Source: Ekhidna sp.
GTDB lineage: Bacteria > Bacteroidota > Bacteroidia > Cytophagales > Cyclobacteriaceae
Direction: 5' to 3'
Length of the DNA stretch: 57,655 bases
NCBI GenBank assembly: GCA_014323825.1
Contig: JACONI010000099.1
Coordinates: 101,258 to 158,912 of the forward strand
The position numbers were made by a program, and so were the translations under genes. Position 1 is the stretch's first letter. Each line of letters opens with the position of its first letter. Below the pieces are notes generated by a model. The model did no database searches, was not told where the DNA came from, and was given only the letters and a program-made list of their open reading frames with translations. Of this stretch, positions 37,979 to 47,570 are shown piece after piece.

Positions 37979-38818
37979 ATGAAAAGCCTTTATTCGCAAA
38001 CAGCATTTGACTGTAGTAAATTGATCACAAATTCCTACAGTACATCTTTTTCATTAGGGATTAAAACATTGAACAAAAAATATCACGAACCCATTTATGC
38101 GATTTATGGGTTTGTGCGTTATGCTGATGAGATTGTGGATACTTTTCATGATCACGATAAAAAGGCTTTATTAAATCAATTTAAGAATGACACTTATAAG
38201 TCTATTGAGGAAGGAATTAGTTTAAATCCCGTATTACACAGTTTTCAGGAGGTAGTCAATGAATATAAAATTGACCATCATTTGATTGAGGCTTTCCTGA
38301 TTTCCATGGAAATGGATTTATTTAAAAAAGATTACTCAGACCCGGAGTACAAAAAATATATCTATGGTAGTGCCGAAGTAGTAGGGCTAATGTGTCTTAA
38401 GGTCTTCTGTGAAGGTGATGAGGAATATTATCAATCGCTGTTAGCGCCTGCCAGGAGCCTCGGGTCAGCTTTTCAAAAAGTTAATTTTCTGAGGGATATT
38501 AAGAGTGATTATGATGAAAGAGGTCGTGTTTATTTCCCGGGAGTAGACTTTTCTAACTTCACCGAACAGGATAAGCAGAAAATAGAGGAGGATATTAGCA
38601 TTGATTTTCAAAACTCATTAACAGGTATAAGAAAGCTTCCAAAAGGAGTCAGATCAGGAGTATACCTTGCATATATATATTACACTGTGCTTTTCAAGAA
38701 GATCACTCGACTTTCTCCTGAGAGGATCAAGACAAAAAGAATTAGAATTCCCAATTTTAGAAAACTTCTGCTTTTGGTTAGGAGCTATCTTTTTCACAAA
38801 CTTGACCTTGTGAACTAA
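37979..38818 (+). CDS. crtB: Phytoene synthase
   Basis: Condenses two geranylgeranyl diphosphates to phytoene. The 279-residue protein has both aspartate-rich, magnesium-binding motifs of the squalene/phytoene synthase family: YADEIVDTFHDHD near residue 50 and RDIKSDYDERGRVYFP near 175. The N-terminal CSKLITNSYSTSFSLGI segment is also present. It is slightly shorter than enterobacterial CrtB but normal for Bacteroidota. Confidence 0.96.
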   Translation: MKSLYSQTAFDCSKLITNSYSTSFSLGIKTLNKKYHEPIYAIYGFVRYADEIVDTFHDHDKKALLNQFKNDTYKSIEEGISLNPVLHSFQEVVNEYKIDHHLIEAFLISMEMDLFKKDYSDPEYKKYIYGSAEVVGLMCLKVFCEGDEEYYQSLLAPARSLGSAFQKVNFLRDIKSDYDERGRVYFPGVDFSNFTEQDKQKIEEDISIDFQNSLTGIRKLPKGVRSGVYLAYIYYTVLFKKITRLSPERIKTKRIRIPNFRKLLLLVRSYLFHKLDLVN

Positions 38819-38857
38819 TAACATAAGTCAATACACGTTAATTTTATGACAAAATAG

Positions 38858-39307
38858 ATGAATCAAATGATATTAAACTTGTTATTAGTTGTTGGAACAT
38901 TCTTTTTTATGGAAGGTGTCGCTTGGTTTACGCATAAATACATAATGCATGGCATTTTATGGTCTTGGCATAGATCACATCATAAAGTTCATCCTCACGC
39001 CTTAGAAATGAACGATCTTTTTGCACTCGTTTTTAGCATTCCATCCATCCTTACTATTTATATAGGTGCCAGTAATCCTGAAATGGCTTGGTTGATGTAC
39101 GCCGGATTTGGAATTTTAGGATATGGAATATTTTACTTTCTCTTCCATGATGTAATTGTTCACAGAAGGATAAAAATATCGTTTAAGGCAAAAAGTAAGT
39201 ATATGAAACGGATCATGCGCGCTCACTATGTCCATCATGAAAAACATACGAAAGAAGGATGCGAAGCATTCGGTTTTTTGTACGCCCCAAAGAAATACGA
39301 AGAGTAA
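38858..39307 (+). CDS. crtZ: Beta-carotene hydroxylase
   Basis: A 149-residue di-iron membrane hydroxylase converting beta-carotene to zeaxanthin. All four histidine clusters are present: HKYIMHG, HRSHHKVH, HDVIVHRR and HYVHHEKH, set among four hydrophobic helices. It closes the carotenoid cluster. No lycopene cyclase is found here, so ring formation must be encoded elsewhere if zeaxanthin is the product. Confidence 0.95.
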   Translation: MNQMILNLLLVVGTFFFMEGVAWFTHKYIMHGILWSWHRSHHKVHPHALEMNDLFALVFSIPSILTIYIGASNPEMAWLMYAGFGILGYGIFYFLFHDVIVHRRIKISFKAKSKYMKRIMRAHYVHHEKHTKEGCEAFGFLYAPKKYEE

Positions 39308-39371
39308 CTGCCCGATTAAAAAAGCATTATAGTTTATCATTAAGCCGGCCTAATATTTAATCACAATATTA

Positions 39372-39736
39372 ATGCTAACAAGAAAAAAGAGACGGCTTGG
39401 GCACCTACTGTCGGCTTCTCAAACTACGAGATTTCCAACAAAGGTAAGATCAGAAGTAAAGCACGAAGTGTTTGGCACAAAGGAAGTAAGACACACATGA
39501 AACTTCAAGGTAAACTCATGAAACAGAGATGGAATAAAATATGTAAATGCTATTTTCTAGATCTTGTTAATGACGAAGGAGAGCGAAGGACTATTTATTC
39601 TCACAAGGAAACCGCTAAAGCATTTGTTCCTAAAAACAGGAAGGAGTTCACAATGATCATTCATAAAGATAACAACCCTAGAAACAACTACTTTGAAAAT
39701 CTTGAGTGGAAAACCAAGTCAGGGCACATGAAATAG
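39372..39736 (+). pseudogene. NUMOD4/HNH endonuclease-like gene, probable frameshift at the start
   Basis: The protein frame has a NUMOD4-type segment (WAPTVGFSNYEISNKGKIRS) followed by an HNH-like region (MIIHKDNNPRNNYFENLEW), as in free-standing homing-type or phage HNH nucleases. No ATG is in frame before the NUMOD4 part. An ATG at 39372 (MLTRKK) comes into frame only if one base is added to the A run at 39383-39388; corrected, the length is 121 residues. An in-frame ATG at 39497 would cut off NUMOD4. It lies alone between crtZ and rpmA and probably arrived by transfer. From 39737 to 39987 I see nothing. Confidence 0.65.
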
Positions 39737-39987
39737 CAGTTTGACGTTGGGAGTAAAGACAACTACAAAGTATGAAAGAAGAGAAAGAAAAAATATAAAA
39801 ATGGCTTCAAGCCAAGTACTGTCCTCCCGGGAAGATCTGGAAAGAAAACAACTTAAAAGAAAAAAGGGTCAAACGATCTTCTTCTTTATCAAAGATAACT
39901 AATTTTTATGAATTTACACAACTGCCATCATTCCAACTTTCAACAATGAATGCCGGAACTAATTTGGGGTGCAAAGACCTTGATTCT

Positions 39988-40248
39988 TCATTCAATTGCA
40001 GGCTCAATATTCACGTAAGAGCGATCTTTTCGTCCTTTGCTGAATTTGACTATTCCATCTACTAAAGCGAAGAGCGTGTGGTCTCTGCCCATCCCTACAT
40101 TGACACCGGGATGATGTTTCGTACCCCTTTGTCTTACAATGATATTTCCGGCGATGGCCTTTTGGCCTCCGAAAATTTTAACACCGAGGCGTTTACTTTC
40201 TGATTCTCTTCCGTTTTTAGAACTACCTACACCTTTCTTATGTGCCAT
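39988..40248 (-). CDS. rpmA: 50S ribosomal protein L27
   Basis: An 86-residue ribosomal protein near the peptidyl transferase centre. The N terminus [18 protein letters not shown] and [20 protein letters not shown] are diagnostic. No cleavable N-terminal extension of the Firmicutes type is present. It follows rplU after four bases in the usual rplU-rpmA pair. Confidence 0.98.
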   Translation of the reverse strand: MAHKKGVGSSKNGRESESKRLGVKIFGGQKAIAGNIIVRQRGTKHHPGVNVGMGRDHTLFALVDGIVKFSKGRKDRSYVNIEPAIE

Positions 40249-40252
40249 GAGA

Positions 40253-40564
40253 CTATCCTTTTATATCTTCAACTAAAACTTTAGAAAATTGCTGTCTGTG
40301 ACCATTTTTAACACGGTAACCTTTTCTTCTTTTTTTCTTGAAAACAATCACTTTATCTCCTTTTACGTGTTCCAATACCTTAGCTGAGACTTTTGCACCT
40401 TTTACGGTTGGAGCACCTACTTTAACTTTACCATCGTTATCAACAAGCAAAACATCATCAAAAGCTACTTTTGCACCCTCTTTTTCATCTATTAAAGGGG
40501 TATAAAGAAATTTGTCTTTTTCAACTTTGTATTGTTTCCCTGCAATATTTACTATAGCATACAT
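40253..40564 (-). CDS. rplU: 50S ribosomal protein L21
   Basis: A 103-residue ribosomal protein beginning [17 protein letters not shown], with the C-terminal [18 protein letters not shown]. The frame continues 20 codons upstream, but a strong promoter match (40588-40620) lies inside that extension, so translation must start at the ATG at 40564. It is cotranscribed with rpmA. Confidence 0.98.
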   Translation of the reverse strand: MYAIVNIAGKQYKVEKDKFLYTPLIDEKEGAKVAFDDVLLVDNDGKVKVGAPTVKGAKVSAKVLEHVKGDKVIVFKKKRRKGYRVKNGHRQQFSKVLVEDIKG

Positions 40565-40587
40565 TTTATTGTCTTTAAAAAGAGCCG

Positions 40588-40620
40588 CAAAGGTAATATT
40601 TATCTCTTCTTTTTTGCAAA
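40588..40620 (-). promoter_or_regulatory. Promoter of rplU-rpmA, Bacteroidota type
   Basis: On the minus strand TTTG, 21 bases, then TACCTTTG, a full match to the TTTG/TAnnTTTG consensus of the primary Bacteroidota sigma factor. Transcription would begin about 15-20 bases before the rplU ATG. Confidence 0.75.
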
Positions 40621-40955
40621 TCATACTTCCCCTTTAAAAGTCGTCAAACGAAAAACTATTTTTTTATTTTTTTAACCGCTTTTTTCGCTGATTTTCATAC
40701 AAGTTTTCATTGCAAAAATGATATATAACCAGCTATGAAACAACTAATTATAATCAGTTTACTTTAAGATCAATGTTTTTAACTGCGCCATAATAAACAC
40801 TTGGATTTTAGATCACTTCTAAACAAATTTGTAAGCAAATGTCTGGAAGCGATAGATCATGCCAGACTGCCCAAAACTAAAAAGTTGTTTTACAGAACAT
40901 AAGAATTATGCGCTGTAAAATTATTTTCTGTTTTAATTTATAGAATCAATTGATA
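40621..40955. other. Intergenic region between rplU and nrdB
   Basis: About 335 AT-rich bases between divergent units. The nrdB promoter must be here. I looked for paired NrdR boxes of the ACACWATATATWGTGT type and found none convincing. No RNA gene seen. Confidence 0.4.
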
Positions 40956-41945
40956 ATGAATGAAACAACAGCACTGGAAGAACCGATTTTAAAAGAAAAT
41001 AAAGACAGGTTTGTGATATTCCCCATTCAGCATAGTGATATATGGGAATTTTATAAAAAAGCCGAAGCCAGTTTTTGGACAGCGGAGGAGATCGATCTAA
41101 GTCAGGATCTTAAAGACTGGAGTAATGTGATGAGTGATGATGAGAAGCACTTTATTAAACATGTGCTTGCATTTTTTGCTGCCAGTGACGGGATTGTTAA
41201 TGAAAACCTTGCAGAAAACTTTGTGGCTGAAGTTCAATATACGGAAGCGAAGTTTTTTTATGGATTTCAGATCGCTGTTGAAAACATTCATTCTGAAACC
41301 TACTCCTTATTAATTGATACTTATGTAAAAGACCCTGAAGAGAAGGATTACCTGTTTCATGCCATTGAGACGATGGATTGCGTAAAGAAGAAAGCAGAAT
41401 GGGCTTTAAAATGGATTGATAAGGGTTCTTTTGCAGAAAGATTGATTGCGTTCGCAGCCGTAGAGGGTATCTTTTTCTCCGGCAGTTTCTGTAGTATTTT
41501 CTGGCTCAAGAAAAGAGGGCTAATGCCGGGGCTATCTTTTTCAAATGAACTGATATCCAGAGACGAAGGGCTTCATTGTGATTTTGCCTGTTTATTATAT
41601 AACAATCATTTAATAAATAAACTTTCTGAAGAAACGGTACAAGCTATAATTAAAGATGCCGTTGAAATTGAGAAAGAGTTTGTAACAGATGCCTTGCCTG
41701 TAAAACTCATTGGGATGAACTCAGACTTAATGTGTCAGTACATTGAGTTTGTTGCTGATAGATTATTATCAGAGTTAGGATGCGCTAAAGTTTATAATTC
41801 AACGAATCCGTTTGACTTCATGGAAATGATTTCTCTACAGGGAAAAACTAATTTCTTTGAAAAGAGAGTAGGAGAATACCAAAAAGCCGGAGTAATGGAT
41901 TCTGAGAAAGACAAAGCGAAATTTTCATTAGATGAAGAATTTTAA
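40956..41945 (+). CDS. nrdB: Ribonucleoside-diphosphate reductase, beta subunit (class Ia)
   Basis: Provides the di-iron tyrosyl radical for ribonucleotide reduction. The 329-residue protein has both EXXH metal motifs (ENIHSETY and DEGLHCDF) and the ligand-bearing [18 protein letters not shown]. The wording of these segments is close to eukaryotic R2. I chose the ATG at 40956; a TTG six bases earlier is also in frame. nrdA follows after 29 bases, in the reversed nrdB-nrdA order common in this phylum. Confidence 0.97.
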   Translation: MNETTALEEPILKENKDRFVIFPIQHSDIWEFYKKAEASFWTAEEIDLSQDLKDWSNVMSDDEKHFIKHVLAFFAASDGIVNENLAENFVAEVQYTEAKFFYGFQIAVENIHSETYSLLIDTYVKDPEEKDYLFHAIETMDCVKKKAEWALKWIDKGSFAERLIAFAAVEGIFFSGSFCSIFWLKKRGLMPGLSFSNELISRDEGLHCDFACLLYNNHLINKLSEETVQAIIKDAVEIEKEFVTDALPVKLIGMNSDLMCQYIEFVADRLLSELGCAKVYNSTNPFDFMEMISLQGKTNFFEKRVGEYQKAGVMDSEKDKAKFSLDEEF

Positions 41946-41974
41946 TTTTTAATATCACCTAAGCATATACCTCT

Positions 41975-44377
41975 ATGTTAGTAATAAAAAGAGACGGAAG
42001 AAGAGAATCAGTAAAATTTGACAAGATTACGGCTAGAATAGAGACCCTCTGTGTCGGCCTGAATAATGACTATGTAAAACCGGTTGAAATCGCTAAAAAA
42101 GTAATTGATGGTTTATATGATGGCGTGTCCACTATTGAGTTGGATAATCTCGCCGCTGAAACCGCAGCTACGATGACAACCAAACACCCTGATTTTGCAA
42201 GGTTAGCTGCCAGAATATCAATTTCTAACCTGCATAAGATTACTGAAACATCATTCTCTAACACAATGAAGAGAATGTACGAATATGTTAATCCTGAGAC
42301 AGGGGAAAATGCTGCATTGCTATCAAAAGAGGTTTATGGCATTATCAGATCAAACGCTAAAAAGCTGGACGATGCTACCGATTACGAAAGAGATTATAAC
42401 TACGATTACTTCGGATACAAGACATTGGAGCGATCATACCTGATGAAGCTGGACGGTAAAATTGTTGAACGTCCTCAGCATATGTTGATGAGAGTATCTG
42501 TTGGTATCCATGGAGAAGATATTGATTCGGCTATTCAGACCTACAACCTGATGTCTGAGAAGTGGTTTACACATGCCACACCTACTTTATTCAATTCAGG
42601 CACTCCTAAACCGCAGTTATCTTCCTGCTTCTTACTCTCCATGCAGGACGATAGCATTGATGGCATCTATGATACATTGAAGCAATGTGCTAAAATTTCT
42701 CAATCTGCCGGGGGTATCGGATTGAGCATCCACAACATAAGAGCAACAGGATCTTACATCAAAGGAACAAACGGTACTTCTAATGGCATCGTCCCAATGC
42801 TTAGAAACTTTGATATGACCGCCCGCTATGTTGATCAGGGTGGAGGAAAAAGAAAAGGAAGTTTTGCGATCTACTTAGAGCCGTGGCATGCGGATATTTT
42901 CGAGTTTCTGGATTTAAGAAAAAATCACGGTAAAGAAGAGCTAAGAGCAAGAGATCTTTTCTATGCACTTTGGATCCCGGACTTGTTCATGGAGCGAGTA
43001 GAGCAAAATGGAGACTGGACGTTGATGTCGCCGGATGAGTGCCCCGGGTTATTCGAAGTATATGGAGAGGACTTCAAGGTTTTATATGAAAAATATGAGC
43101 GAGAAGAAAGGGGAAGAAAAACCGTTAAAGCACAAGATCTCTGGTTTGAAATACTTGAAGCTCAGATTGAAACAGGTACTCCTTATATGCTTTACAAGGA
43201 TGCTGCAAATAAGAAATCAAATCAAAAGAATCTTGGTACGATAAGATCCAGTAACCTATGCACGGAGATCATAGAATATACCTCTAAAGATGAGATAGCG
43301 GTTTGTAATCTGGCATCCATTGCACTTTCCAGATTTGTAGTTGATGGAACATTTGACCATCGGAAGCTATATGAAATCACTAAGGTTGTTACGCGAAACC
43401 TGAACAAGATCATTGATGTGAACTACTATCCTATTGAAGAGGCAAAACGTTCTAATATGAAGCACCGCCCTATCGGCATTGGTGTTCAGGGTCTGGCCGA
43501 TGCTTTCTTATTAATGAAGATTCCATTTGAGTCAGAAGAAGCTAAAACGCTTAACAAAGAGATTTTTGAGACAATCTATTTTGCAGCGATGGAAACTTCA
43601 ATGGAAGTTGCTCAAGAAGAAGGCCCGTATGAAACATTTAAAGACTCACCCGTATCTAAAGGAGTTTTCCAATTTGATATGTGGGGGGTAACGCCTGACT
43701 CAGGCAGATGGGATTGGACTGATCTGAAGCGAAAAGTTAAAAAGCATGGGGTTAGAAATTCATTACTACTCGCTCCTATGCCCACTGCTTCTACCTCTCA
43801 GATTTTAGGGAATAACGAGTGTTTCGAGCCTTACACTTCTAACCTCTATTTAAGAAGAGTCCTTTCAGGCGAATTCATTGTGGCCAATAAGTATTTAATG
43901 AACGAATTGATTGCATTAGATCTTTGGGACGACCAAATGATGAATAGAATCAAAGCCGAAAATGGGTCCATTCGGAATATTGCTGAAATTCCGGAGGATA
44001 TCAAAGAAAGATACAAGACTGTCTGGGAAATTTCTCAGAAAGCCATCATAGATATGTCTGCTGATAGAGGGGCATTTATATGCCAAAGTCAAAGTTTAAA
44101 CATTCACTTACAGGATGCCAACTTTGGTAAGATGACTTCAATGCATTTTTATGCCTGGAAGAAAGGGCTTAAAACAGGTATGTACTATCTGAGAACGAAG
44201 GCAGCGACAGATGCTATCAAGTTTACAGTAGAGAAAGAAAAGCAGGAGCAACCAAAAGCGGAAGTTACTCCTGTTGCACAGGGACAGCAGGTTAAATTAA
44301 CGCAAGTACAATTGGATCAGCAAGCAGCAAAGTGTGCATTAGACGATCCTGATGGTTGTGAAATGTGCGGGTCTTAA
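41975..44377 (+). CDS. nrdA: Ribonucleoside-diphosphate reductase, alpha subunit (class Ia)
   Basis: Catalytic subunit reducing NDPs to dNDPs. The 800-residue protein has an N-terminal ATP cone ([20 protein letters not shown]) for allosteric activity control, the reactive cysteine in [15 protein letters not shown], the thiyl-radical region around SSNLCTEI and [10 protein letters not shown], and a C-terminal redox-shuttle pair in CEMCGS. Length and motifs are close to eukaryotic and Bacteroidota R1. A glutamine-rich linker (about 765-785) precedes the tail. Confidence 0.97.
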   Translation: MLVIKRDGRRESVKFDKITARIETLCVGLNNDYVKPVEIAKKVIDGLYDGVSTIELDNLAAETAATMTTKHPDFARLAARISISNLHKITETSFSNTMKRMYEYVNPETGENAALLSKEVYGIIRSNAKKLDDATDYERDYNYDYFGYKTLERSYLMKLDGKIVERPQHMLMRVSVGIHGEDIDSAIQTYNLMSEKWFTHATPTLFNSGTPKPQLSSCFLLSMQDDSIDGIYDTLKQCAKISQSAGGIGLSIHNIRATGSYIKGTNGTSNGIVPMLRNFDMTARYVDQGGGKRKGSFAIYLEPWHADIFEFLDLRKNHGKEELRARDLFYALWIPDLFMERVEQNGDWTLMSPDECPGLFEVYGEDFKVLYEKYEREERGRKTVKAQDLWFEILEAQIETGTPYMLYKDAANKKSNQKNLGTIRSSNLCTEIIEYTSKDEIAVCNLASIALSRFVVDGTFDHRKLYEITKVVTRNLNKIIDVNYYPIEEAKRSNMKHRPIGIGVQGLADAFLLMKIPFESEEAKTLNKEIFETIYFAAMETSMEVAQEEGPYETFKDSPVSKGVFQFDMWGVTPDSGRWDWTDLKRKVKKHGVRNSLLLAPMPTASTSQILGNNECFEPYTSNLYLRRVLSGEFIVANKYLMNELIALDLWDDQMMNRIKAENGSIRNIAEIPEDIKERYKTVWEISQKAIIDMSADRGAFICQSQSLNIHLQDANFGKMTSMHFYAWKKGLKTGMYYLRTKAATDAIKFTVEKEKQEQPKAEVTPVAQGQQVKLTQVQLDQQAAKCALDDPDGCEMCGS

Positions 44378-44450
44378 ACAATAAGTGTAATTTTGAATGA
44401 ATTTCTTACTACTTACTGCTGAGGGCTTTTTCATTTTTAATTAAAATAGC

Positions 44451-44458
44451 TATCTTTG
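44451..44458 (+). promoter_or_regulatory. -7 promoter element of rpsT (TATCTTTG)
   Basis: This matches TAnnTTTG exactly, 34 bases before the rpsT ATG. The -33 position holds a T-rich stretch (TTTTT at 44427-44431) rather than perfect TTTG. Confidence 0.6.
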
Positions 44459-44492
44459 CCATTCTTAAAAATTCAGGGATAAAAGAAGCATT

Positions 44493-44744
44493 ATGGCAAA
44501 CCATAAATCAGCACTAAAAAGAATTAGAAGTAACGAAGCGAAAAGGCTCAGAAATAAGTATCAGCACAAAACTGCACGTACTTTTATCAAGCGCCTAAAG
44601 AACACTACCGATAAGAAGCAAGGAGAGGAGCTTTTGATACAGGTTATCTCAATGATTGATAAACTGGCTAAGAAAAACATCATTCATAATAATAAAGCGG
44701 GAAACTTAAAATCAAAGCTTACAAAATACGTCGCCAGCCTGTAA
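44493..44744 (+). CDS. rpsT: 30S ribosomal protein S20
   Basis: 83 residues. MANHKSALKRIRSNEAKRLR and KTARTFIKRLKN are diagnostic, and the composition is highly basic. It has its own promoter element and is followed by a strong terminator, so it is monocistronic. Confidence 0.97.
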   Translation: MANHKSALKRIRSNEAKRLRNKYQHKTARTFIKRLKNTTDKKQGEELLIQVISMIDKLAKKNIIHNNKAGNLKSKLTKYVASL

Positions 44745-44770
44745 GCGTCATCAAAAGAAATTTAGATAAC

Positions 44771-44800
44771 CCTGAGTATTTATTTACTCAGGTTTTTTTT
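44771..44800 (+). terminator. Intrinsic terminator after rpsT
   Basis: CCTGAGTA and TACTCAGG form an eight-base perfect stem with a six-base loop, followed by eight T. The radC ATG lies 11 bases beyond the T run. Confidence 0.85.
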
Positions 44801-44811
44801 ATTTTACGCTA

Positions 44812-45504
44812 ATGGAAGAACCTAGGTTGACCATAAAAAAATGGGCTGAACAAGACAGGCCCAGAGAGAAGCTTATTCTCAAAGGAAAAGTTTCTTTATC
44901 CGATGCAGAACTCATTGCCATTTTGATAGGGTCGGGTAATAATGAACAAACAGCTGTGGAACTTTCACAACATATATTAAATGCCTGTGAGAATAATTTG
45001 GCAAATCTGGCCAGGCTTTCGGTAAAAGATTTGGAAAAATTTAAAGGGATCGGCGAGGCTAAGGCAATATCTATCGTAGCAGCACTTGAAATAGGAAGAA
45101 GAAGGAAAGAAACCGAACCAATCAAAAAGATCTCCATTCAATCTTCAGAAGATGCTTTTAATCTGTTGCAGGGTGATTTAATGGACCTGACTCACGAAGA
45201 GTTCTGGATGATCCTCATGAAGCGAAATAATGAAGTCATCAAGAAAGAAATGATCAGTAGAGGAGGTGTCTCGGGAACTGTCGTGGATGCCAAACTGGTT
45301 TTTAAGAGGGCTTTGGAGATGACCTCTTCTGCTATCATTCTGGCTCACAATCATCCAAGTGGAAATTTAAAACCAAGTAAAGAGGATATTCGCCTGACTA
45401 AAAAAATTAATGAGGCCGGTAAGGCACTTGATATTGCTGTACTGGATCACCTGATAATAACAGACAATGATTTTTACAGTTTTGCAGATAATGAGATGCT
45501 TTAG
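44812..45504 (+). CDS. radC: RadC-family JAB domain protein
   Basis: A 230-residue protein with an N-terminal helix-hairpin-helix segment (KFKGIGEAKAISIVAALEIG) and a C-terminal JAB/MPN metal site (HNHPSGNLKPSKEDI). The usual opening IKKWAEQDRPREKL and DAELIAILIGSG are present. The family was named for DNA repair, but its activity is unresolved. This is a chromosomal, full-length copy. Confidence 0.93.
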   Translation: MEEPRLTIKKWAEQDRPREKLILKGKVSLSDAELIAILIGSGNNEQTAVELSQHILNACENNLANLARLSVKDLEKFKGIGEAKAISIVAALEIGRRRKETEPIKKISIQSSEDAFNLLQGDLMDLTHEEFWMILMKRNNEVIKKEMISRGGVSGTVVDAKLVFKRALEMTSSAIILAHNHPSGNLKPSKEDIRLTKKINEAGKALDIAVLDHLIITDNDFYSFADNEML

Positions 45505-45510
45505 TAAACA

Positions 45511-46098
45511 ATGAAAAAGATAATCTGGATAGCAACTCCGCTTGCAATGCTGGTTTTTATTATTTCTCGATCCGGCGCTTCAAAAGAAAATTACGAAGTT
45601 GAGTTTGAGAAATACTGGGAGGATAGGCATGATTTTTTCAAAAATTCCGCAGGGAGTCCGTTTGTTCAAAAGAATGTAGATTATAAAAAGGTTGAGGTCT
45701 TCCCTTTTAACTCAGACTACAGGGTTAATGCTAAATTAGATCATTTCACAACGAGAGAAATAGTCACTCTGAGCAACAGCGACGGGACTGTTACCAATTA
45801 TCTGAAGTATGCAAATGCCGGGTTTAAAATTGATGGAACGAAACAATCGATCCTTGTATTAAAAGCACCGGGTTTTGGAAACCGATACCTGACGGCTTTT
45901 GGAGATAAAACCAGTGGAGAAACGACTTATAGCGGCGGAAGATATTTAGACCTTGAGATTGGAAAATCTGATCGTATTGAGATCGATTTTAACAAAGCAT
46001 ATAATCCTTATTGTGCCTATTTCGACGACTTCGCATGTCCACTTCCTCCAAGAGAAAACTTATTAACCGTAGCTATAAAGGCAGGAGAAAAGTTATAG
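45511..46098 (+). CDS. DUF1684 family exported protein
   Basis: A 195-residue protein with an N-terminal hydrophobic signal or anchor (MKKIIWIATPLAMLVFII) and a DUF1684 domain. Family signatures are TYSGGRYLDLEI, IDFNKAYNPYCAYF and ACPLPPRENLLTVAIKAGEK. The function is not established. It starts 6 bases after radC, so the two are probably co-transcribed. Confidence 0.9.
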   Translation: MKKIIWIATPLAMLVFIISRSGASKENYEVEFEKYWEDRHDFFKNSAGSPFVQKNVDYKKVEVFPFNSDYRVNAKLDHFTTREIVTLSNSDGTVTNYLKYANAGFKIDGTKQSILVLKAPGFGNRYLTAFGDKTSGETTYSGGRYLDLEIGKSDRIEIDFNKAYNPYCAYFDDFACPLPPRENLLTVAIKAGEKL

Positions 46099-46113
46099 TA
46101 CTTTTCTTGTTTC

Positions 46114-46131
46114 AGGTGATATTAATCACCT
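46114..46131. repeat. Small perfect hairpin between convergent genes
   Basis: AGGTGAT, ATTA, ATCACCT lies 15 bases past the DUF1684 stop and without a T run. It may help end transcription or protect the mRNA end. Just beyond (46143-46181), ATTACGAGGGATTTTGCGAG resembles dispersed REP-like repeats of Bacteroidota; I see no second copy in this window. Confidence 0.45.
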
Positions 46132-46187
46132 AAGTTCAATATCATTACGAGGGATTTTGCGAGCATGATGGCGCAAATGGCATTAAA

Positions 46188-46661
46188 TTAATCCGAACTC
46201 CATTCTTCATCCTCTTTCAGATCATCCAAAATCGTTTTATATCTCGCTTTAAGATCGTTATTATTTTTTAAATCTTTCCTTAGGTTATTGTAAAGAACAG
46301 CGCTTATTTCTTCCTTTATCTTCTTTTTGTAAAGAGCTGTAAACGAGGACACCATGGAATCATAGTCATTTGTGATTTGGTTGAATACCTTCATCTCTTC
46401 ACTTACAACGTCTAATTCACTCCATTTCAAAGAATCATCAGCGGCATTTTTTATTTTAAGAAAACGAGGCGTACTGATTACTTCATTTGAACGGATCCAT
46501 CCATTATAAATAGCTGTCATTTTATCTTTTTCTTCCTCAGCCCATTTCATCACTAAAGCATACTTGATTAAATCCTCATCAGCATATTTATTTTCGTTTT
46601 GCCCCACCAAAGAGAATGCGACTAAAAACAAACTAATTGATAATAATACGCTTCTAAGCAT
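46188..46661 (-). CDS. Exported helical protein of unknown function
   Basis: 157 residues with a clear signal peptide (MLRSVLLSISLFLVAFSLVG, cleavage near GQN). The mature part is helical and charged (KYADEDLIKYALVMKWAEEE, ending LDDLKEDEEWSSD). The pattern of a short periplasmic helical protein recalls DUF4168-like proteins, but I cannot assign it. It is a single gene between convergent DUF1684 and, after a 224-base gap, rnhB on the same strand. Confidence 0.7.
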   Translation of the reverse strand: MLRSVLLSISLFLVAFSLVGQNENKYADEDLIKYALVMKWAEEEKDKMTAIYNGWIRSNEVISTPRFLKIKNAADDSLKWSELDVVSEEMKVFNQITNDYDSMVSSFTALYKKKIKEEISAVLYNNLRKDLKNNNDLKARYKTILDDLKEDEEWSSD

Positions 46662-46885
46662 TACTTTTTACAAGGTGTAATAATAGTAAGATCATTTGAT
46701 TTATACGGCTTAATTTCTGAAAAGAGGCCGTTTATTTTAAGATTTATGGATACATAGAAGACGAAGGGAACCGTACAATAGTTATCAAAAATAAAAAAAT
46801 GGGCATCCTTGCATATTCGGGTATGCAGCAAAAAAATCCAATACAGGGAAATAAAGATTTCAGGAGATTAATATATTCCATTAGG

Positions 46886-47470
46886 TCATGGATCCGGGAG
46901 AAGGCGGAAGCTCATCCTATGATGCTCTGTTGCTCCTAATGCTTTAATCCCTGCTCGATGTTCTGAAGTAGGGTAACCAACATTGGTTTCCCAGCCATAG
47001 CCCGGGAATTCAACCGCAAGTTGTTTCATTACATCATCCCGGTAAGTTTTTGCCAGCACGGATGCGGCAGCTATGCTATAAAACTTTTCATCTCCTTTTA
47101 TGATGCATTCAAAGGGAATATTATGATATGGCTTAAATCTATTCCCGTCAATGAGGAGTAATCCGGGTTGTACGCTGAGTTGTTCAACAGCCCGATGCAT
47201 TGCAAGGTAACTCGCATTTAAAATATTGATTTCATCGATCTCTCCGGAGGATGCGACTCCAACACCCCATGCTATAGCATCCTGAATAATTTCTCCCTTC
47301 AGTTCAACACGTTGTTTTTCTGTCAGTTGCTTTGAGTCATTTAATACTTCGTGTTTATAATCTGCCGGAAGGATTACAGCCGCCGCAACTACAGGACCGG
47401 CAAGGCAGCCTCTTCCTGCCTCATCACATCCGGCCTCTGTTTTTTCTTTTTGGAAGTAAGGAAAAAGCAT
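46886..47470 (-). CDS. rnhB: Ribonuclease HII
   Basis: Removes RNA from RNA-DNA hybrids and single ribonucleotides from DNA. The 194-residue protein has the DEAGRG motif ([16 protein letters not shown]), a conserved Asp in LLIDGNRF, and [12 protein letters not shown] with a metal ligand in the following helix. It is full length. About 100 bases lie between its start and the end of BspA-like gene 2. Confidence 0.96.
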   Translation of the reverse strand: MLFPYFQKEKTEAGCDEAGRGCLAGPVVAAAVILPADYKHEVLNDSKQLTEKQRVELKGEIIQDAIAWGVGVASSGEIDEINILNASYLAMHRAVEQLSVQPGLLLIDGNRFKPYHNIPFECIIKGDEKFYSIAAASVLAKTYRDDVMKQLAVEFPGYGWETNVGYPTSEHRAGIKALGATEHHRMSFRLLPDP

Positions 47471-47570
47471 TTTTAAAATTATGTCAAAAATAACTTTACC
47501 TCACCAAAAATGCACTTTACCAACCCTCAAGCAGGCATTTTTATCTGTTCCGGATTTCCGGAAAGTTTTT

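Noticed and set aside
40621..40955. Search for NrdR boxes before nrdB
   Set aside because: No pair of matching 16-base boxes was found; only scattered AT-rich similarity.
46715..46940. Open frame on the plus strand reading KEAVYFKIYGYIEDEGNR and onward, overlapping the end of rnhB
   Set aside because: It looks somewhat protein-like but has no good start, overlaps a clear essential gene antisense, and its length is not exceptional. I kept it out of the annotation.
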